DNA from: Pseudaquabacterium pictum
GTDB taxonomy: Bacteria; Pseudomonadota; Gammaproteobacteria; Burkholderiales; Burkholderiaceae_C
Length of the DNA: 64,000 nt
Assembly: GCF_005403045.1 (NCBI RefSeq)
Contig: NZ_BJCL01000006.1
Location: forward strand, 186,001 to 250,000
Direction: 5' to 3'
Part shown: positions 54,580 to 64,000 of the stretch, in pieces
Numbering within the stretch: position 1 is the first letter of the stretch
Layout: each line of letters begins with the position of its first letter
The notes under the pieces: generated by a model
Database searches by the model: none
What the model was told of the DNA's origin: nothing
What the model saw: only the letters and a program-made list of their open reading frames with translations
Translations under genes and position numbers: made by a program

Positions 54580-56229
54580 ATGACCAGCATCTACGACCAG
54601 CATCTGGACCGCAATCCGGCCAACTTCGTGGCCCTGTCGCCGGTGAGCTTCGTCGAGCGCAGTGCCGAGGTCTTCGGCGATCTGCCGGCGGTGGTGCACG
54701 GTGCGCGCCGCTACAGCTGGGCCCAGGTGCGCGACCGCTCGGCCCGCCTGGCCGCCGCGCTGCGGGCACAGGGCGTGGGCCGCGGCAGCACCGTCAGCGT
54801 GATGCTGCCCAACACGCCCGAGATGGTGGAGGCCCACTACGCGGTGCCGGCGCTCAATGCGGTGCTCAACACGCTGAACACCCGGCTGGATGCGCCGTTG
54901 CTGGCCTGGCAGATGGCCCACTGCGAAGCCAGCGTGCTGATCACCGACCGCGAGTTTGCCGCCACCATCGGCCCGGCCTTGGAGGCCCTGCGCAGCACCC
55001 ATGGCCGCAGCATCGTGGTCATCGATGTCGACGACAGCGAGTACACCGGCCCCGGCGCCCGGCTGGGCACGCTGGAGTACGAGACCCTGTTGGCCGCGCA
55101 CGATCCGCTGCCTCAGCTGGAAGGCCCGGCCGACGAATGGGACGCCATCGCCGTCAGCTACACCAGCGGCACCACCGGCGACCCCAAGGGCGTGGTGACG
55201 CACCACCGCGGTGCCTACCTGAACGCCGTGTGCAATGCCGCCACCTGGACCATGCCGCAGTTCCCCATCTACCTGTGGACGCTGCCGATGTTCCACTGCA
55301 ACGGCTGGTGCTTCCCCTGGACGGTGGCGATGCAGGGCGGCACCCATGTCTGCCTGCGCCGGGTGGACGCGGCGGCCATCCTGGAGGCGATGCGCACCCA
55401 TGGCGTCAACCACTATTGCGCCGCGCCCATCGTGCACAGCCTGATCTACAACGCGCCCGAGGCGCTGCGTGCCGGCATCAGCCAGCAGGTGCGCGGCATG
55501 GTGGCCGGCGCGGCGCCGCCGGCGGCGATGATCGAGGGCATGGCCAGGATCGGCTTCGACATCACCCATGTCTATGGCCTGACCGAGGTCTACGGCCCGG
55601 CCTCGGTGGCGGTGAAGCGGCCCGCCTGGGCCGGCGAGACGCTGAGCGAGCAGACCCGCCTGAACGGCCGCCAGGGCGTGCGCTATGTGCTGCAGGAAGG
55701 CCTGACGGTGCGCCACCCCGAGACCCTGGCCGAGGTGCCGGCCGATGGCCAGACCATGGGCGAGATCATGTTCCGCGGCAACATCGTGATGAAGGGCTAC
55801 CTGAAGAACCCGGCGGCCACCGCCAAGGCCTTCGACGGCGGCTGGTTCCACACCGGTGACCTGGCGGTGCTGGAACCCGACCGCTACGCCAAGATCAAGG
55901 ACCGCAGCAAGGACGTGATCATCTCGGGCGGCGAGAACATCAGCAGCATCGAGGTGGAAGACGCGCTGTACCGCCACCCCGCGGTGGTGGCCTGCGCGGT
56001 GGTGGCCCGGCCCGACCCCAAGTGGGGCGAGACGCCGGTGGCCTATGTGGAGCTGAAGCCCGGCGCCACGGTGACGGCGGCCGAGCTGGTGGCCCACTGC
56101 AAGGGCCTGCTGGCCGGCTACAAGGTGCCGCGCGAGATCCGCTTCGAAGAGATCCCCAAGACCAGCACCGGCAAGATCCAGAAGTTCCAGCTGCGCGAGC
56201 GGGCGAAGTCCTCGTCCGCCATCGAATGA
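54580..56229 (+). CDS. Acyl-CoA synthetase (AMP-dependent ligase)
   Basis: A 549-residue ANL-superfamily ligase that activates a carboxylic acid through an acyl-AMP to acyl-CoA. Motifs: the P-loop YTSGTTGDPKGVVTHHRG near residue 190, LPMFHCNGWCFPW, YGLTEVYGP near residue 335, GWFHTGDLAV, DRSKDVIISGGENIS and the C-terminal lysine in TSTGKIQKFQLR. The HCNGWCFPW pattern is typical of the medium-chain/DmdB-like (3-methylthiopropionyl-CoA ligase) subgroup, so short or medium acids are likely. ATG 54580 has GGAGG 7 nt upstream. It precedes the hydratase-like gene by 13 nt and is divergent from livG. Confidence 0.93.
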   Translation: MTSIYDQHLDRNPANFVALSPVSFVERSAEVFGDLPAVVHGARRYSWAQVRDRSARLAAALRAQGVGRGSTVSVMLPNTPEMVEAHYAVPALNAVLNTLNTRLDAPLLAWQMAHCEASVLITDREFAATIGPALEALRSTHGRSIVVIDVDDSEYTGPGARLGTLEYETLLAAHDPLPQLEGPADEWDAIAVSYTSGTTGDPKGVVTHHRGAYLNAVCNAATWTMPQFPIYLWTLPMFHCNGWCFPWTVAMQGGTHVCLRRVDAAAILEAMRTHGVNHYCAAPIVHSLIYNAPEALRAGISQQVRGMVAGAAPPAAMIEGMARIGFDITHVYGLTEVYGPASVAVKRPAWAGETLSEQTRLNGRQGVRYVLQEGLTVRHPETLAEVPADGQTMGEIMFRGNIVMKGYLKNPAATAKAFDGGWFHTGDLAVLEPDRYAKIKDRSKDVIISGGENISSIEVEDALYRHPAVVACAVVARPDPKWGETPVAYVELKPGATVTAAELVAHCKGLLAGYKVPREIRFEEIPKTSTGKIQKFQLRERAKSSSAIE

Positions 56230-56242
56230 AGGGCACCCCACC

Positions 56243-57034
56243 ATGCTGACCACCGACGACCCGCTGCTGCTGCGCAGCCAGGATGCCCGCGGCGTGATCA
56301 CCGTCACGCTGAACCGGCCGCAGGCCTTCAATGCCCTCAGCGAAGCCATGCTGGCAGCGCTGCAGGCCGAGCTGGACACCATCGCCCAGGATGCCGGCGC
56401 GCGCCTGCTCGTCATCAAGGCCGCCGGCAAGGCGTTCTGCGCCGGCCATGACCTGAAGGAGATGCGCGCCGAGCCCAGCCAGGCCTACTACGAGGCGCTG
56501 TTCGCCCAGTGCGGCCGCATGATGATGGCCATCCAGCGCCTGCCGGTGCCGGTGATCGCCCAGGTGCAGGGCATCGCCACGGCGGCGGGCTGCCAGCTGG
56601 TGGCGATGTGCGACCTGGCGGTGGCGGCTTCCGATGCACGCTTCGCGGTCAGCGGCGTCAACCTGGGCCTGTTCTGCGCCACGCCCAGCGTGGCGCTGTC
56701 ACGCAATCTGGGCCGCAAGCAGGCCTTCGAGATGCTGGTGACCGGCGCCTTCATCAGCGCCGACGAGGCCCGCGCCAAGGGCCTGGTCAACCGCGTGGTG
56801 CCGCCGGACCAGGTGGAGGCCGAGGTCGAGGCGCTGGTGGCGGCCATCGTGGCCAAGCCGCGGTTGCCCATCGCCATGGGCAAGGCCCTGTTCTACCGGC
56901 AGCTGGAGGTGGGCATCGAGGCGGCCTATGCCGATGCCGGCGAGACCATGGCCTGCAACATGATGGACCACAGCGCGCTGGAAGGCGTGCAGGCCTTCAT
57001 CGACAAGCGCCCACCCGACTGGAACCTGCGCTGA
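56243..57034 (+). CDS. Enoyl-CoA hydratase/isomerase family protein lacking catalytic glutamates
   Basis: A 263-residue crotonase-fold protein: VITVTLNRPQAFNALSEAM, the CoA/oxyanion motif AFCAGHDLKEM, and GIATAAGCQLVAMCDLAVA with VSGVNLGLFCATPSVALSR. In classical hydratases the two catalytic glutamates lie in GGGCEL and PE(I); here they read Gln and Gly. This is the pattern of the ECHDC3-like branch, so ordinary hydration is unlikely and the true reaction is unknown. It is co-transcribed with the acyl-CoA ligase and converges on smpB. Confidence 0.88.
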   Translation: MLTTDDPLLLRSQDARGVITVTLNRPQAFNALSEAMLAALQAELDTIAQDAGARLLVIKAAGKAFCAGHDLKEMRAEPSQAYYEALFAQCGRMMMAIQRLPVPVIAQVQGIATAAGCQLVAMCDLAVAASDARFAVSGVNLGLFCATPSVALSRNLGRKQAFEMLVTGAFISADEARAKGLVNRVVPPDQVEAEVEALVAAIVAKPRLPIAMGKALFYRQLEVGIEAAYADAGETMACNMMDHSALEGVQAFIDKRPPDWNLR

Positions 57035-57049
57035 GGTTCAGAGCGGGCT

Positions 57050-57562
57050 TCAGCCCTTGGCCGTGGTGTTGTGCCGCATCAGGCGGCCCTTCTCGCGCTC
57101 CCACTCGCGGTCTTTCGTGGCGTTGCGCTTGTCGTGCTCGGCCTTGCCCTTGGCCAGGGCGATCTCGGCCTTCACCCGGCCGCCCTTGTAGTGCAGGTTC
57201 AGCGGCACGAGGGTGAAGCCGCGCTGTTCCACCTTGCCCACCAGGCGGCGGATCTCGGCCTTGTGCATCAGCAGCTTCTTGGTGCGGTCGGCCTCGGGGC
57301 TGACATGGGTGCTGGCCGAGCGCAGCGCATTGATGCGGCAGCCGATCAGGAACAGCTCGCCGTCCTTGATCACCACATAGCCATCGGTCAGCTGCACCTG
57401 GCCGGCGCGGATGGCCTTGATCTCCCAGCCGGCCAGCACCATGCCGGCCTCGTGCCGCTCTTCGACGTGGTAGTCGTAGCGGGCGCGGCGGTTCTCGGCG
57501 ATCGGCCCCGAAGGCTTGGCCGCCTTGGCGGCTTCCTTGCGTGAAATGGTGAGCGTGGACAT
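57050..57562 (-). CDS. smpB: SsrA-binding protein SmpB
   Basis: A 170-residue tmRNA partner for ribosome rescue. The OB-fold motifs [50 protein letters not shown], the [21 protein letters not shown] segment and the basic C-terminal tail ([20 protein letters not shown]) are complete. ATG 57562 gives [13 protein letters not shown]; an upstream in-frame start overlaps the divergent promoter region. No tmRNA (ssrA) gene is seen beside it. Confidence 0.97.
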   Translation of the reverse strand: MSTLTISRKEAAKAAKPSGPIAENRRARYDYHVEERHEAGMVLAGWEIKAIRAGQVQLTDGYVVIKDGELFLIGCRINALRSASTHVSPEADRTKKLLMHKAEIRRLVGKVEQRGFTLVPLNLHYKGGRVKAEIALAKGKAEHDKRNATKDREWEREKGRLMRHNTTAKG

Positions 57563-57608
57563 GGCTCTCAATGAAATGAGGCCGGCTGGGTGCAAACCAA
57601 GCGGCCTC

Positions 57609-57614
57609 TAGAAT
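57609..57614 (+). promoter_or_regulatory. Candidate -10 box of ratA
   Basis: TAGAAT (5 of 6 to TATAAT) lies in the 63 bp smpB/ratA divergent gap. A weak -35-like GTGCAA is at 57586-57591 with a 17 nt spacer. Transcription from it would begin near 57621, only about 5 nt before the ATG at 57626, so the ratA message could be nearly leaderless; no Shine-Dalgarno is visible. Confidence 0.45.
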
Positions 57615-57625
57615 TCAGCCATTGT

Positions 57626-58072
57626 ATGAAGCACGTGAAAAAGTCCGTGCTGCTGTGGTACTCGGCCCGCGAGATGTATGCGCTGGTCACCGCGGTGGCA
57701 GCCTACCCCGGTTTCCTGCCCTGGTGCGAGAAGGCCGAGGTGCTGCAGGAAGACGCCACCGGCATGACCGCCCGGCTGCACCTGCAGTTCGCCGGCCTGC
57801 ACCATGCCTTCACCACCCGCAACACCCACGAGGCCGACCGCACCGTGGTGATGGCCCTGGTCGACGGGCCGTTCTCCGACCTCGACGGCACCTGGCGCTT
57901 CGTGCCCATCGGCGATGACGCGCAGGCCGCCTGCCGTGTCGAGTTCGACCTGCGCTATGCCTTTGCCAACCGCGCCTTCGAGGCCGTGCTCAGCCCGGTG
58001 TTCGACCGCGTGGCCAACACCTTCGTCGACAGCTTCGTGCAGCGCGCACGCCAGGTCTATGGCGAGCGCTGA
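57626..58072 (+). CDS. ratA: RatA-family SRPBCC protein (COQ10-like)
   Basis: A 148-residue START/SRPBCC-fold protein. KHVKKSVLLWYSAREMYALVTAVAAYPGFLPWCEKAEVL is the characteristic N-terminus and FANRAFEAVLSPVFDRVANTFVDSFVQRA the C-terminal helix. E. coli RatA was described as a 50S-binding toxin, while the family also resembles the ubiquinone-binding COQ10; which role applies here is open. The gene is beside smpB, the conserved order in proteobacteria, and overlaps rnfH by 14 bp. Confidence 0.93.
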   Translation: MKHVKKSVLLWYSAREMYALVTAVAAYPGFLPWCEKAEVLQEDATGMTARLHLQFAGLHHAFTTRNTHEADRTVVMALVDGPFSDLDGTWRFVPIGDDAQAACRVEFDLRYAFANRAFEAVLSPVFDRVANTFVDSFVQRARQVYGER

Positions 58073-58394
58073 GCCGGCTGGCGGCCTGATCACCATCGAG
58101 CTGGCCTGGTCGGCCGCGCCGCAGCAGCTGGAGCGCCTGCAGCTGCAGCTGCCTGCCGGCAGCACTGCGCTGGCCGCGCTGCGCGCCAGCGGTCTGGCCG
58201 AGCGCCTGGGCGCCGAGGTGCTGAACAGTCTGACGCTGGCGCTGTGGGGCCGTGCCATCGATCCCGCCACCGTGCTGCAGCCGCAGGACCGGCTGGAGAT
58301 GCTGCGCCCGTTGCTGGTCGATCCGAAGGAGGCGCGCCGCCTGCGCTACCGCCGCGACGGCATCCGCCCGCGGCGCAAGACGCCCCGGCGCTGA
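58059..58394 (+). CDS. rnfH: RnfH-family ubiquitin-like protein (RatB)
   Basis: A 111-residue beta-grasp protein: ITIELAWSAAPQQLERLQLQLPAGSTALAAL, then LGLWGR-type LALWGRAI, and LQPQDRLEMLRPLLVDPKEARRLRYRRDG near the C-terminus, the hallmark of the RnfH/YfjF family. ATG 58059 (MASAEPAGG) lies inside the end of ratA, so translation is coupled. The pair matches the ratAB order of E. coli; the second protein's function is poorly known. Confidence 0.9.
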   Translation: MASAEPAGGLITIELAWSAAPQQLERLQLQLPAGSTALAALRASGLAERLGAEVLNSLTLALWGRAIDPATVLQPQDRLEMLRPLLVDPKEARRLRYRRDGIRPRRKTPRR

Positions 58395-58404
58395 CGACGC
58401 CTGG

Positions 58405-58917
58405 TCAACGGCAGTTCGATGCCATCGCGTTGCGGGCCTCGGCCGCCTCGCGGGCCCGCGCCGCATCGTCCACCACCTCGCGCTCGCCCTGGGGATTGAC
58501 CCGCACCAGGCGGGTGCCGGCTTCCAGCGTCGCCAGGTGGGCGCGGGCGCGCTGGCAGTTCTCGGCGCGCTGGGCCGCCAGGCGCTGTTCCTCGGCCTGG
58601 GCCTTGGCCTTGGCTTCCTGCTCGGCACGGGCGCGGCGCTGTGCCAGCTCGGGGTCGACCGGCGCGCTGGCCGCAGGCAGGCGGGCAGGGGCTGCGGCCG
58701 ATGCGGGCGCCGCCGCCGGTGCCGGGGCGGCTGCAGGGCGCGCTGCGCTCGGGCGCTTGATCACGTCCTTGTCGGGGACGTCACGCGGCGGCGGCTGGTC
58801 GCTGGCATGCATCTGGCCCTTGCTGTCCTTCCACAGGTACTGGCCCTGCGCCGGCAGCCAGGCGCACAGCAGCAGGGCGGCACACCAGGGCAGCAGGCGG
58901 GGGCGGACAGTCGGCAT
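58405..58917 (-). CDS. DUF4124 domain-containing protein
   Basis: A 170-residue exported protein. A signal peptide ([18 protein letters not shown]) precedes the DUF4124 core [29 protein letters not shown] low-complexity Ala/Pro linker (residues about 60-90), a charged coiled-coil stretch ([20 protein letters not shown]) and a C-terminal part with two cysteines (ENCQRA, MASNCR) complete it. The function of DUF4124 is unknown. It is convergent with rnfH (10 bp gap) and divergent from guaB. Confidence 0.85.
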   Translation of the reverse strand: MPTVRPRLLPWCAALLLCAWLPAQGQYLWKDSKGQMHASDQPPPRDVPDKDVIKRPSAARPAAAPAPAAAPASAAAPARLPAASAPVDPELAQRRARAEQEAKAKAQAEEQRLAAQRAENCQRARAHLATLEAGTRLVRVNPQGEREVVDDAARAREAAEARNAMASNCR

Positions 58918-58996
58918 GGCAGGCGTTCCGGGGCTGGATCAACGGCCAGTGTAGCCAGCCGCCACCCCGCCCAGAGGGCGATGGGCGGCCTCTCCG

Positions 58997-59002
58997 TATA
59001 AT
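58997..59002 (+). promoter_or_regulatory. guaB promoter -10 box
   Basis: A perfect TATAAT within CCGTATAATCGATTTTT, 25 nt before the guaB ATG at 59028. The -35 region 17 nt upstream (GAGGGC, 58974-58979) is poor. It likely drives guaB, the MFS gene and guaA, which are separated by only 7-8 nt. Confidence 0.7.
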
Positions 59003-59027
59003 CGATTTTTGCGTCTGGAGCTTTCCC

Positions 59028-60500
<1,473 letters not shown>

Positions 60501-60507
60501 GCGTCGC

Positions 60508-61773
60508 GTGACCTCTGCTCCCCAGCAGGCCGGCGCCAACCAGGGCGCGGCCATGCGCTTCATCATGCTGGCCTTGCTGATCGACATGCTGGCGGTCGGC
60601 ATCATCGTGCCGGTGCTTCCGGCGATGGTGGGGCGCTTCACGGCCGATCCGTCGGAGCAGGCCTTCTGGTACGGCGTGATCGCGGCGGTGTACGCGCTGT
60701 CGCAGTTCGTCGCCGCGCCCATCCTGGGCGCGCTGTCCGACCGCTTCGGCCGCCGGCCGGTGCTGCTGCTGGGCTTCTGCGGCATCGCCATCAACTTCTT
60801 CACCACCGCACTGGCCACCAGCATCGCCATGCTGGTGGCCTCGCGCATCGTGGGCGGGGCGATGCAGGCCAATGCCGCGGTGGCCAATGCCTATGTGGCC
60901 GACATCACCGCGCCGGCGGATCGCGCCAAGCGCTTCGGCATGCTGGGCGCGATGTTCGGCATCGGCTTCATCCTGGGGCCGGTGATCGGCGGCCTGCTCG
61001 GCGGCATCGACCTGCGGCTGCCGTTCTTCCTGGCCGGCGGACTGGCGCTGGCCAACCTGGCCTACGGCTACTTCGTGTTGCCCGAATCGCTGGCGCCGGC
61101 GCAGCGCCGGCCGGTCAACTGGTGGCGGGCCAACCCGCTGTCGTCGTTCAGGCAGCTGGTGGCGCTCAAGGGCGTGGGCCTGCTGGTGGGCGTGCTGGGC
61201 TTTGCCGCGCTGGCCCAGTTCAGCCTGTACACCGTGTGGGTGCTGTACGGCAGCCTGCGCTTCGGCTGGGGCCCCACCGAGAACGGCTGGTCGCTGTTTG
61301 CGGTGGGCATCGTCTCGGCGGTGGTGCAGGGCGGCCTGCTGGGCCGGTTGCTCAAGTCCTTCGGCACCCAGCGCCTGGCCATGGCCGGCCTGGTGTCGTC
61401 CAGCCTGGCCTTCGTCGGCTGGGGCCTGGCCACCCAGCCTTGGATGATGTACGCGGTGATCTTCGCCAACCTGCTGGGCGCCGCGGTGTCGGCCTCGCTG
61501 CAGGGCCTGGTGTCGGCCGCGGCGGATGAGCGCACCCAGGGCCAGACCTTGGGCGCGGTGTCCAGCCTCAACAGCCTGGCCGCGGTGGTGGCGCCGGTGC
61601 TGGCCGCGCCGCTGATGGCCACCGTCTCGCACCTGCCCACGTCCGACTGGCGCATCGGCGCGCCGATGTTCTTCTGCGCCGGATTGCAGGCCGCCGCCCT
61701 GGTGCTGGCGGTGCTGCACTTCCGGCGCCAGGCGCGGCGCAATCCGCCCGTGTCACCCCAACCTGCCTCCTGA
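60508..61773 (+). CDS. MFS transporter, TCR/Tet-like (DHA1)
   Basis: A 421-residue inner-membrane drug:proton antiporter-like protein with about 12 helices. Motif A is [17 protein letters not shown], and [53 protein letters not shown] covers motif C and the central loop, as in TetA-type proteins. GTG 60508 is preferred because GGAGTGAG precedes it by about 7 nt; an ATG at 60553 is the alternative. It sits 7 nt after guaB and 8 nt before guaA, which suggests a role connected with purines, such as export of a nucleobase, nucleoside or analogue, though drug efflux is equally possible. Confidence 0.9.
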   Translation: MTSAPQQAGANQGAAMRFIMLALLIDMLAVGIIVPVLPAMVGRFTADPSEQAFWYGVIAAVYALSQFVAAPILGALSDRFGRRPVLLLGFCGIAINFFTTALATSIAMLVASRIVGGAMQANAAVANAYVADITAPADRAKRFGMLGAMFGIGFILGPVIGGLLGGIDLRLPFFLAGGLALANLAYGYFVLPESLAPAQRRPVNWWRANPLSSFRQLVALKGVGLLVGVLGFAALAQFSLYTVWVLYGSLRFGWGPTENGWSLFAVGIVSAVVQGGLLGRLLKSFGTQRLAMAGLVSSSLAFVGWGLATQPWMMYAVIFANLLGAAVSASLQGLVSAAADERTQGQTLGAVSSLNSLAAVVAPVLAAPLMATVSHLPTSDWRIGAPMFFCAGLQAAALVLAVLHFRRQARRNPPVSPQPAS

Positions 61774-61781
61774 GCTGCGCC

Positions 61782-63383
61782 ATGCACGACAAGATCCTGA
61801 TCCTCGACTTCGGCTCGCAAGTCACCCAGCTGATCGCGCGCCGCGTGCGCGAGGCGCAGGTGTACTGCGAGATCCACCCCAGCAGCGTCAGCGACGACTT
61901 CGTGCGCAGCTTCGGCGCCAAGGGCATCATCCTCAGCGGCAGCCACGCCAGCACCTACGAAGACCACCAGCTGCGTGCGCCGCAGGCGGTGTGGGAAGCC
62001 GGTGTGCCGGTGCTGGGCATCTGCTACGGCATGCAGACCATGGCGGTGCAGCTGGGCGGCGAAGTGGCCTGGAGCGACCACCGCGAGTTCGGCTATGCCG
62101 AGGTGCGGGCCCACGGTCACACCCGCCTGCTCGATGGCCTGCAGGACTTCGCCACGCCGCAAGGCCACGGCATGCTGAAGGTGTGGATGAGCCATGGCGA
62201 CAAGGTGAGCGTGCTGCCGCCCGGCTTCACGCTGATGGCCAGCACGCCCAGCTGCCCGATCGCCGGCATGGCCGACGAGGCGCGCGGCTACTACGCGGTG
62301 CAGTTCCATCCCGAGGTGACCCACACCCTGCAGGGCACGGCCCTGCTCACGCGCTTCGTGCGCCAGATCGCCGGCTGCCGCGGCGACTGGATCATGGGCA
62401 ACTATGTCGACGAGGCCGTGGCCCGCATCCGCGAGCAGGTGGGCGATGAAGAGGTGATCCTCGGCCTGTCGGGCGGCGTGGACAGCAGCGTGGCCGCGGC
62501 GCTGATCCACCGTGCCATCGGTGACCAGCTGACCTGCGTCTTCGTCGACCATGGCCTGCTGCGCCTGAACGAAGGCCAGATGGTGATGGACATGTTCGCC
62601 GGCCGGCTGCATGCCAAGGTGGTGCATGTGCAGGCGCAGGCGCAGTTCCTCGGCCACCTGCAGGGCGTGACCGACCCGGAGCAGAAGCGCAAGATCATCG
62701 GCCGCGAGTTCGTCGAGGTGTTCCAGGCCGAGGCCGCCAAGCTCAAGGCCGCCGGCACCGGCGCCAAGGGCGCCAAGTGGCTGGCCCAGGGCACCATCTA
62801 CCCCGACGTGGTGGAGAGCGGTGGCACCGCCAGCAAGAAGGCCACGATCAAGAGCCACCACAACGTGGGCGGCCTGCCGGCCACGCTGGGCCTGAAGCTG
62901 CTGGAGCCGCTGCGCGAGCTGTTCAAGGACGAGGTGCGCGAGCTGGGCGTGGCCCTGGGCCTGCCGCATGACATGGTCTACCGCCACCCGTTCCCCGGGC
63001 CGGGCCTGGGCGTGCGCATCCTGGGCGAGGTGAAGCCCGAGTTCGCCGCGCTGCTGCAGCGGGCTGATGCGATCTTCATCGACGAGTTGCGCGCGGCCAT
63101 CGACCCTGCCACCGGCAAGAGCTGGTACGACCTGACCAGCCAGGCCTTCGTGGTGTTCGTGCCGGTCAAGAGCGTGGGCGTGATGGGCGACGGCCGCACC
63201 TACGAGCATGTGGTGGCCCTGCGCGCCGTGCAGACCAGCGACTTCATGACCGCCGACTGGGCCGAGCTGCCCTACAGCCTGCTGAAGAAGGTGAGCAGCC
63301 GCATCATCAACGAGGTGCGCGGCATCAACCGCGTCACCTATGACGTGAGCAGCAAGCCGCCGGCCACCATCGAGTGGGAGTGA
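61782..63383 (+). CDS. guaA: GMP synthase (glutamine-hydrolysing)
   Basis: A 533-residue enzyme, XMP to GMP. The N-terminal glutaminase has [25 protein letters not shown], nucleophile C81 in LGICYGMQ and the histidine in QFHPEVTHT. The ATP-pyrophosphatase has [15 protein letters not shown] near residue 230, and the C-terminal dimerisation domain has [14 protein letters not shown] and the ending PATIEWE. Full length. It ends the guaB-MFS-guaA unit. Confidence 0.98.
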   Translation: MHDKILILDFGSQVTQLIARRVREAQVYCEIHPSSVSDDFVRSFGAKGIILSGSHASTYEDHQLRAPQAVWEAGVPVLGICYGMQTMAVQLGGEVAWSDHREFGYAEVRAHGHTRLLDGLQDFATPQGHGMLKVWMSHGDKVSVLPPGFTLMASTPSCPIAGMADEARGYYAVQFHPEVTHTLQGTALLTRFVRQIAGCRGDWIMGNYVDEAVARIREQVGDEEVILGLSGGVDSSVAAALIHRAIGDQLTCVFVDHGLLRLNEGQMVMDMFAGRLHAKVVHVQAQAQFLGHLQGVTDPEQKRKIIGREFVEVFQAEAAKLKAAGTGAKGAKWLAQGTIYPDVVESGGTASKKATIKSHHNVGGLPATLGLKLLEPLRELFKDEVRELGVALGLPHDMVYRHPFPGPGLGVRILGEVKPEFAALLQRADAIFIDELRAAIDPATGKSWYDLTSQAFVVFVPVKSVGVMGDGRTYEHVVALRAVQTSDFMTADWAELPYSLLKKVSSRIINEVRGINRVTYDVSSKPPATIEWE

Positions 63384-63701
63384 CGGAGCCTGCAAGGCTT
63401 CACAGATCAATGTCTTGAGAGTTCTCGTTGATGACTCGACCACATCGTCAACGAGTTGGTGCACCCGCGGTGAGGCCGGGTGTCCGGAGAGTGGCGGGAT
63501 CAGTTGGGACGTCGAGCTGACGGAACCGCTGCGCGAACCGTCCGCCGCGACGCTCATGTTGGCCACGCCGGTCCTATGGCGGCTTTTGAGCAAACTGCCC
63601 AGCACTTGCTCGCGGCCAGAACATGACCTTCGCTCATCGCTCCCGTTCGCCGACCTTCGACCAGCCTGCCCATGCCCCGCCGGCAGACTGATGCAGGCGA
63701 C
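63384..63701. other. 318-bp convergent gap, no convincing gene
   Basis: Short open frames exist on both strands but none has a recognisable domain or the strong third-position GC of the neighbours. A 9 bp stem (CGTTGATGA 63426-63434 with TCGTCAACG 63445-63453, one G-U) lies about 45 nt after the guaA stop and could help end its transcript, but lacks a U-tract. Base composition is visibly less GC-rich than before 63384; the stretch may be the decayed edge of an acquired region. Confidence 0.4.
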
Positions 63702-64000
63702 TCAAGCGTGTCGACCCTGCAGCCAAGCCCTGGGCGACACACCCACCGACTGAACGAAGGCTCGCGAGAACGACGCCGCACTGGCATAGCCCAGCCTTTC
63801 GCTCGCCAGCTTGATCGAGCTTCCCGCCAGCAACATCGATTGCGCTAGCGACACCCTCCAACGAAGCAGGTACTCGGCCGGGGTGATGCCGACCTGAAGC
63901 TTGAACTCCGCTGCAAAGGCACTGCGTGACATGCCTGCAGCCTGGGCCATGGGCTCCAGTGCCCATGCAGCCCCGGGGCTCTCGTGCACCGCCGTCAGCG
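63702..64000 (-). CDS. AraC-family transcriptional regulator, C-terminal part
   Basis: The window ends inside this gene; about 98 residues are visible. They form the two helix-turn-helix motifs of the AraC DNA-binding domain: MAQAAGMSRSAFAAEFKLQVGITPAEYLLRWRV, then IKLASERLGYASAASFSRAFVQSVGVSPRAWLQG. The form (cupin-type AraC with PxEYLxRWR) is that of regulators often divergent from oxidoreductase or efflux genes; the N-terminal ligand domain and the target lie beyond 64000. Codon use is less GC-biased than in the other genes. Confidence 0.9.
   Translation of the reverse strand, partial: LTAVHESPGAAWALEPMAQAAGMSRSAFAAEFKLQVGITPAEYLLRWRVSLAQSMLLAGSSIKLASERLGYASAASFSRAFVQSVGVSPRAWLQGRHA

Noticed and set aside
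63415-63753. A 112-residue plus-strand frame after guaA
   Set aside because: No domain, no Shine-Dalgarno, no coding-like third-position GC, and it overlaps the AraC gene at its end.

Overview
The window is a GC-rich (about 70% by eye) bacterial chromosome segment, almost fully coding, with short intergenic gaps and many ATGA-type overlaps. A tandem glycine riboswitch before gcvTHP, a short-chain threonine dehydrogenase, a RatA/RnfH pair divergent from smpB, a LivKHMGF/CaiB/acyl-CoA ligase locus, DUF4124 and NIT/Cache-type chemoreceptors together suggest a betaproteobacterium of the Burkholderiales, probably the Rubrivivax/Leptothrix/Ideonella group. This placement is inference from gene content. 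I saw no tRNA, rRNA, CRISPR array, insertion sequence or prophage.

Layout. 1-5.5 kb: end of a threonine dehydrogenase, an alpha/beta hydrolase plus O-acetylhomoserine sulfhydrylase pair, a CBS-domain protein, aroC and an MFS transporter. 5.6-10.1 kb: an RND efflux adaptor and pump. 10.1-27.1 kb (minus strand): a twelve-gene chemotaxis operon, in transcription order MCP-like protein, cheY, STAS protein, cheA, MCP, cheW, PAS-MCP, cheR, cheD, cheB, MCP with a C-terminal Cache domain, and a PilJ-PAS-GGDEF-EAL protein. 27.1-33.3 kb (plus): another MCP and a hybrid histidine kinase with a LOV-type PAS domain. The 180 bp between the two chemotaxis units holds back-to-back sigma-28 (FliA)-like promoters. 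33.3-38.6 kb: L-serine dehydratase, a BTAD/AAA/TPR regulator and, divergent from it, a small lipoprotein and a PQ-loop-like membrane protein. 38.6-43.4 kb: gcvP, gcvH and gcvT under a tandem glycine riboswitch. 43.4-47.0 kb: CoA-binding protein, second O-acetylhomoserine sulfhydrylase and a lipoprotein gamma-glutamyltransferase. 47.0-57.0 kb: a complete branched-chain-type ABC transporter with two duplicated binding proteins, a CaiB/BaiF CoA-transferase, and a divergent acyl-CoA ligase plus enoyl-CoA hydratase-like protein. 57.0-63.4 kb: smpB, ratA, rnfH, a DUF4124 protein, and guaB-MFS-guaA. The last 600 bp look lower in GC and end in a cut-off AraC-type regulator.

How the genes work together. 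The central theme is motility sensing: a full CheA/W/Y/R/B/D set, four or five receptors, a STAS protein, a c-di-GMP enzyme and a neighbouring LOV-containing phosphorelay kinase. The most unusual points are an MCP-like protein carrying a CheZ-like D-x-x-x-Q motif in a cluster without cheZ, a CheD with a five-copy nonapeptide repeat, an MCP whose Cache domain is predicted to be cytoplasmic, and a LOV domain with Met where Gln is normally found. The second theme is serine, glycine, threonine and sulfur amino-acid metabolism. The third is uptake and CoA activation of an organic or amino acid.
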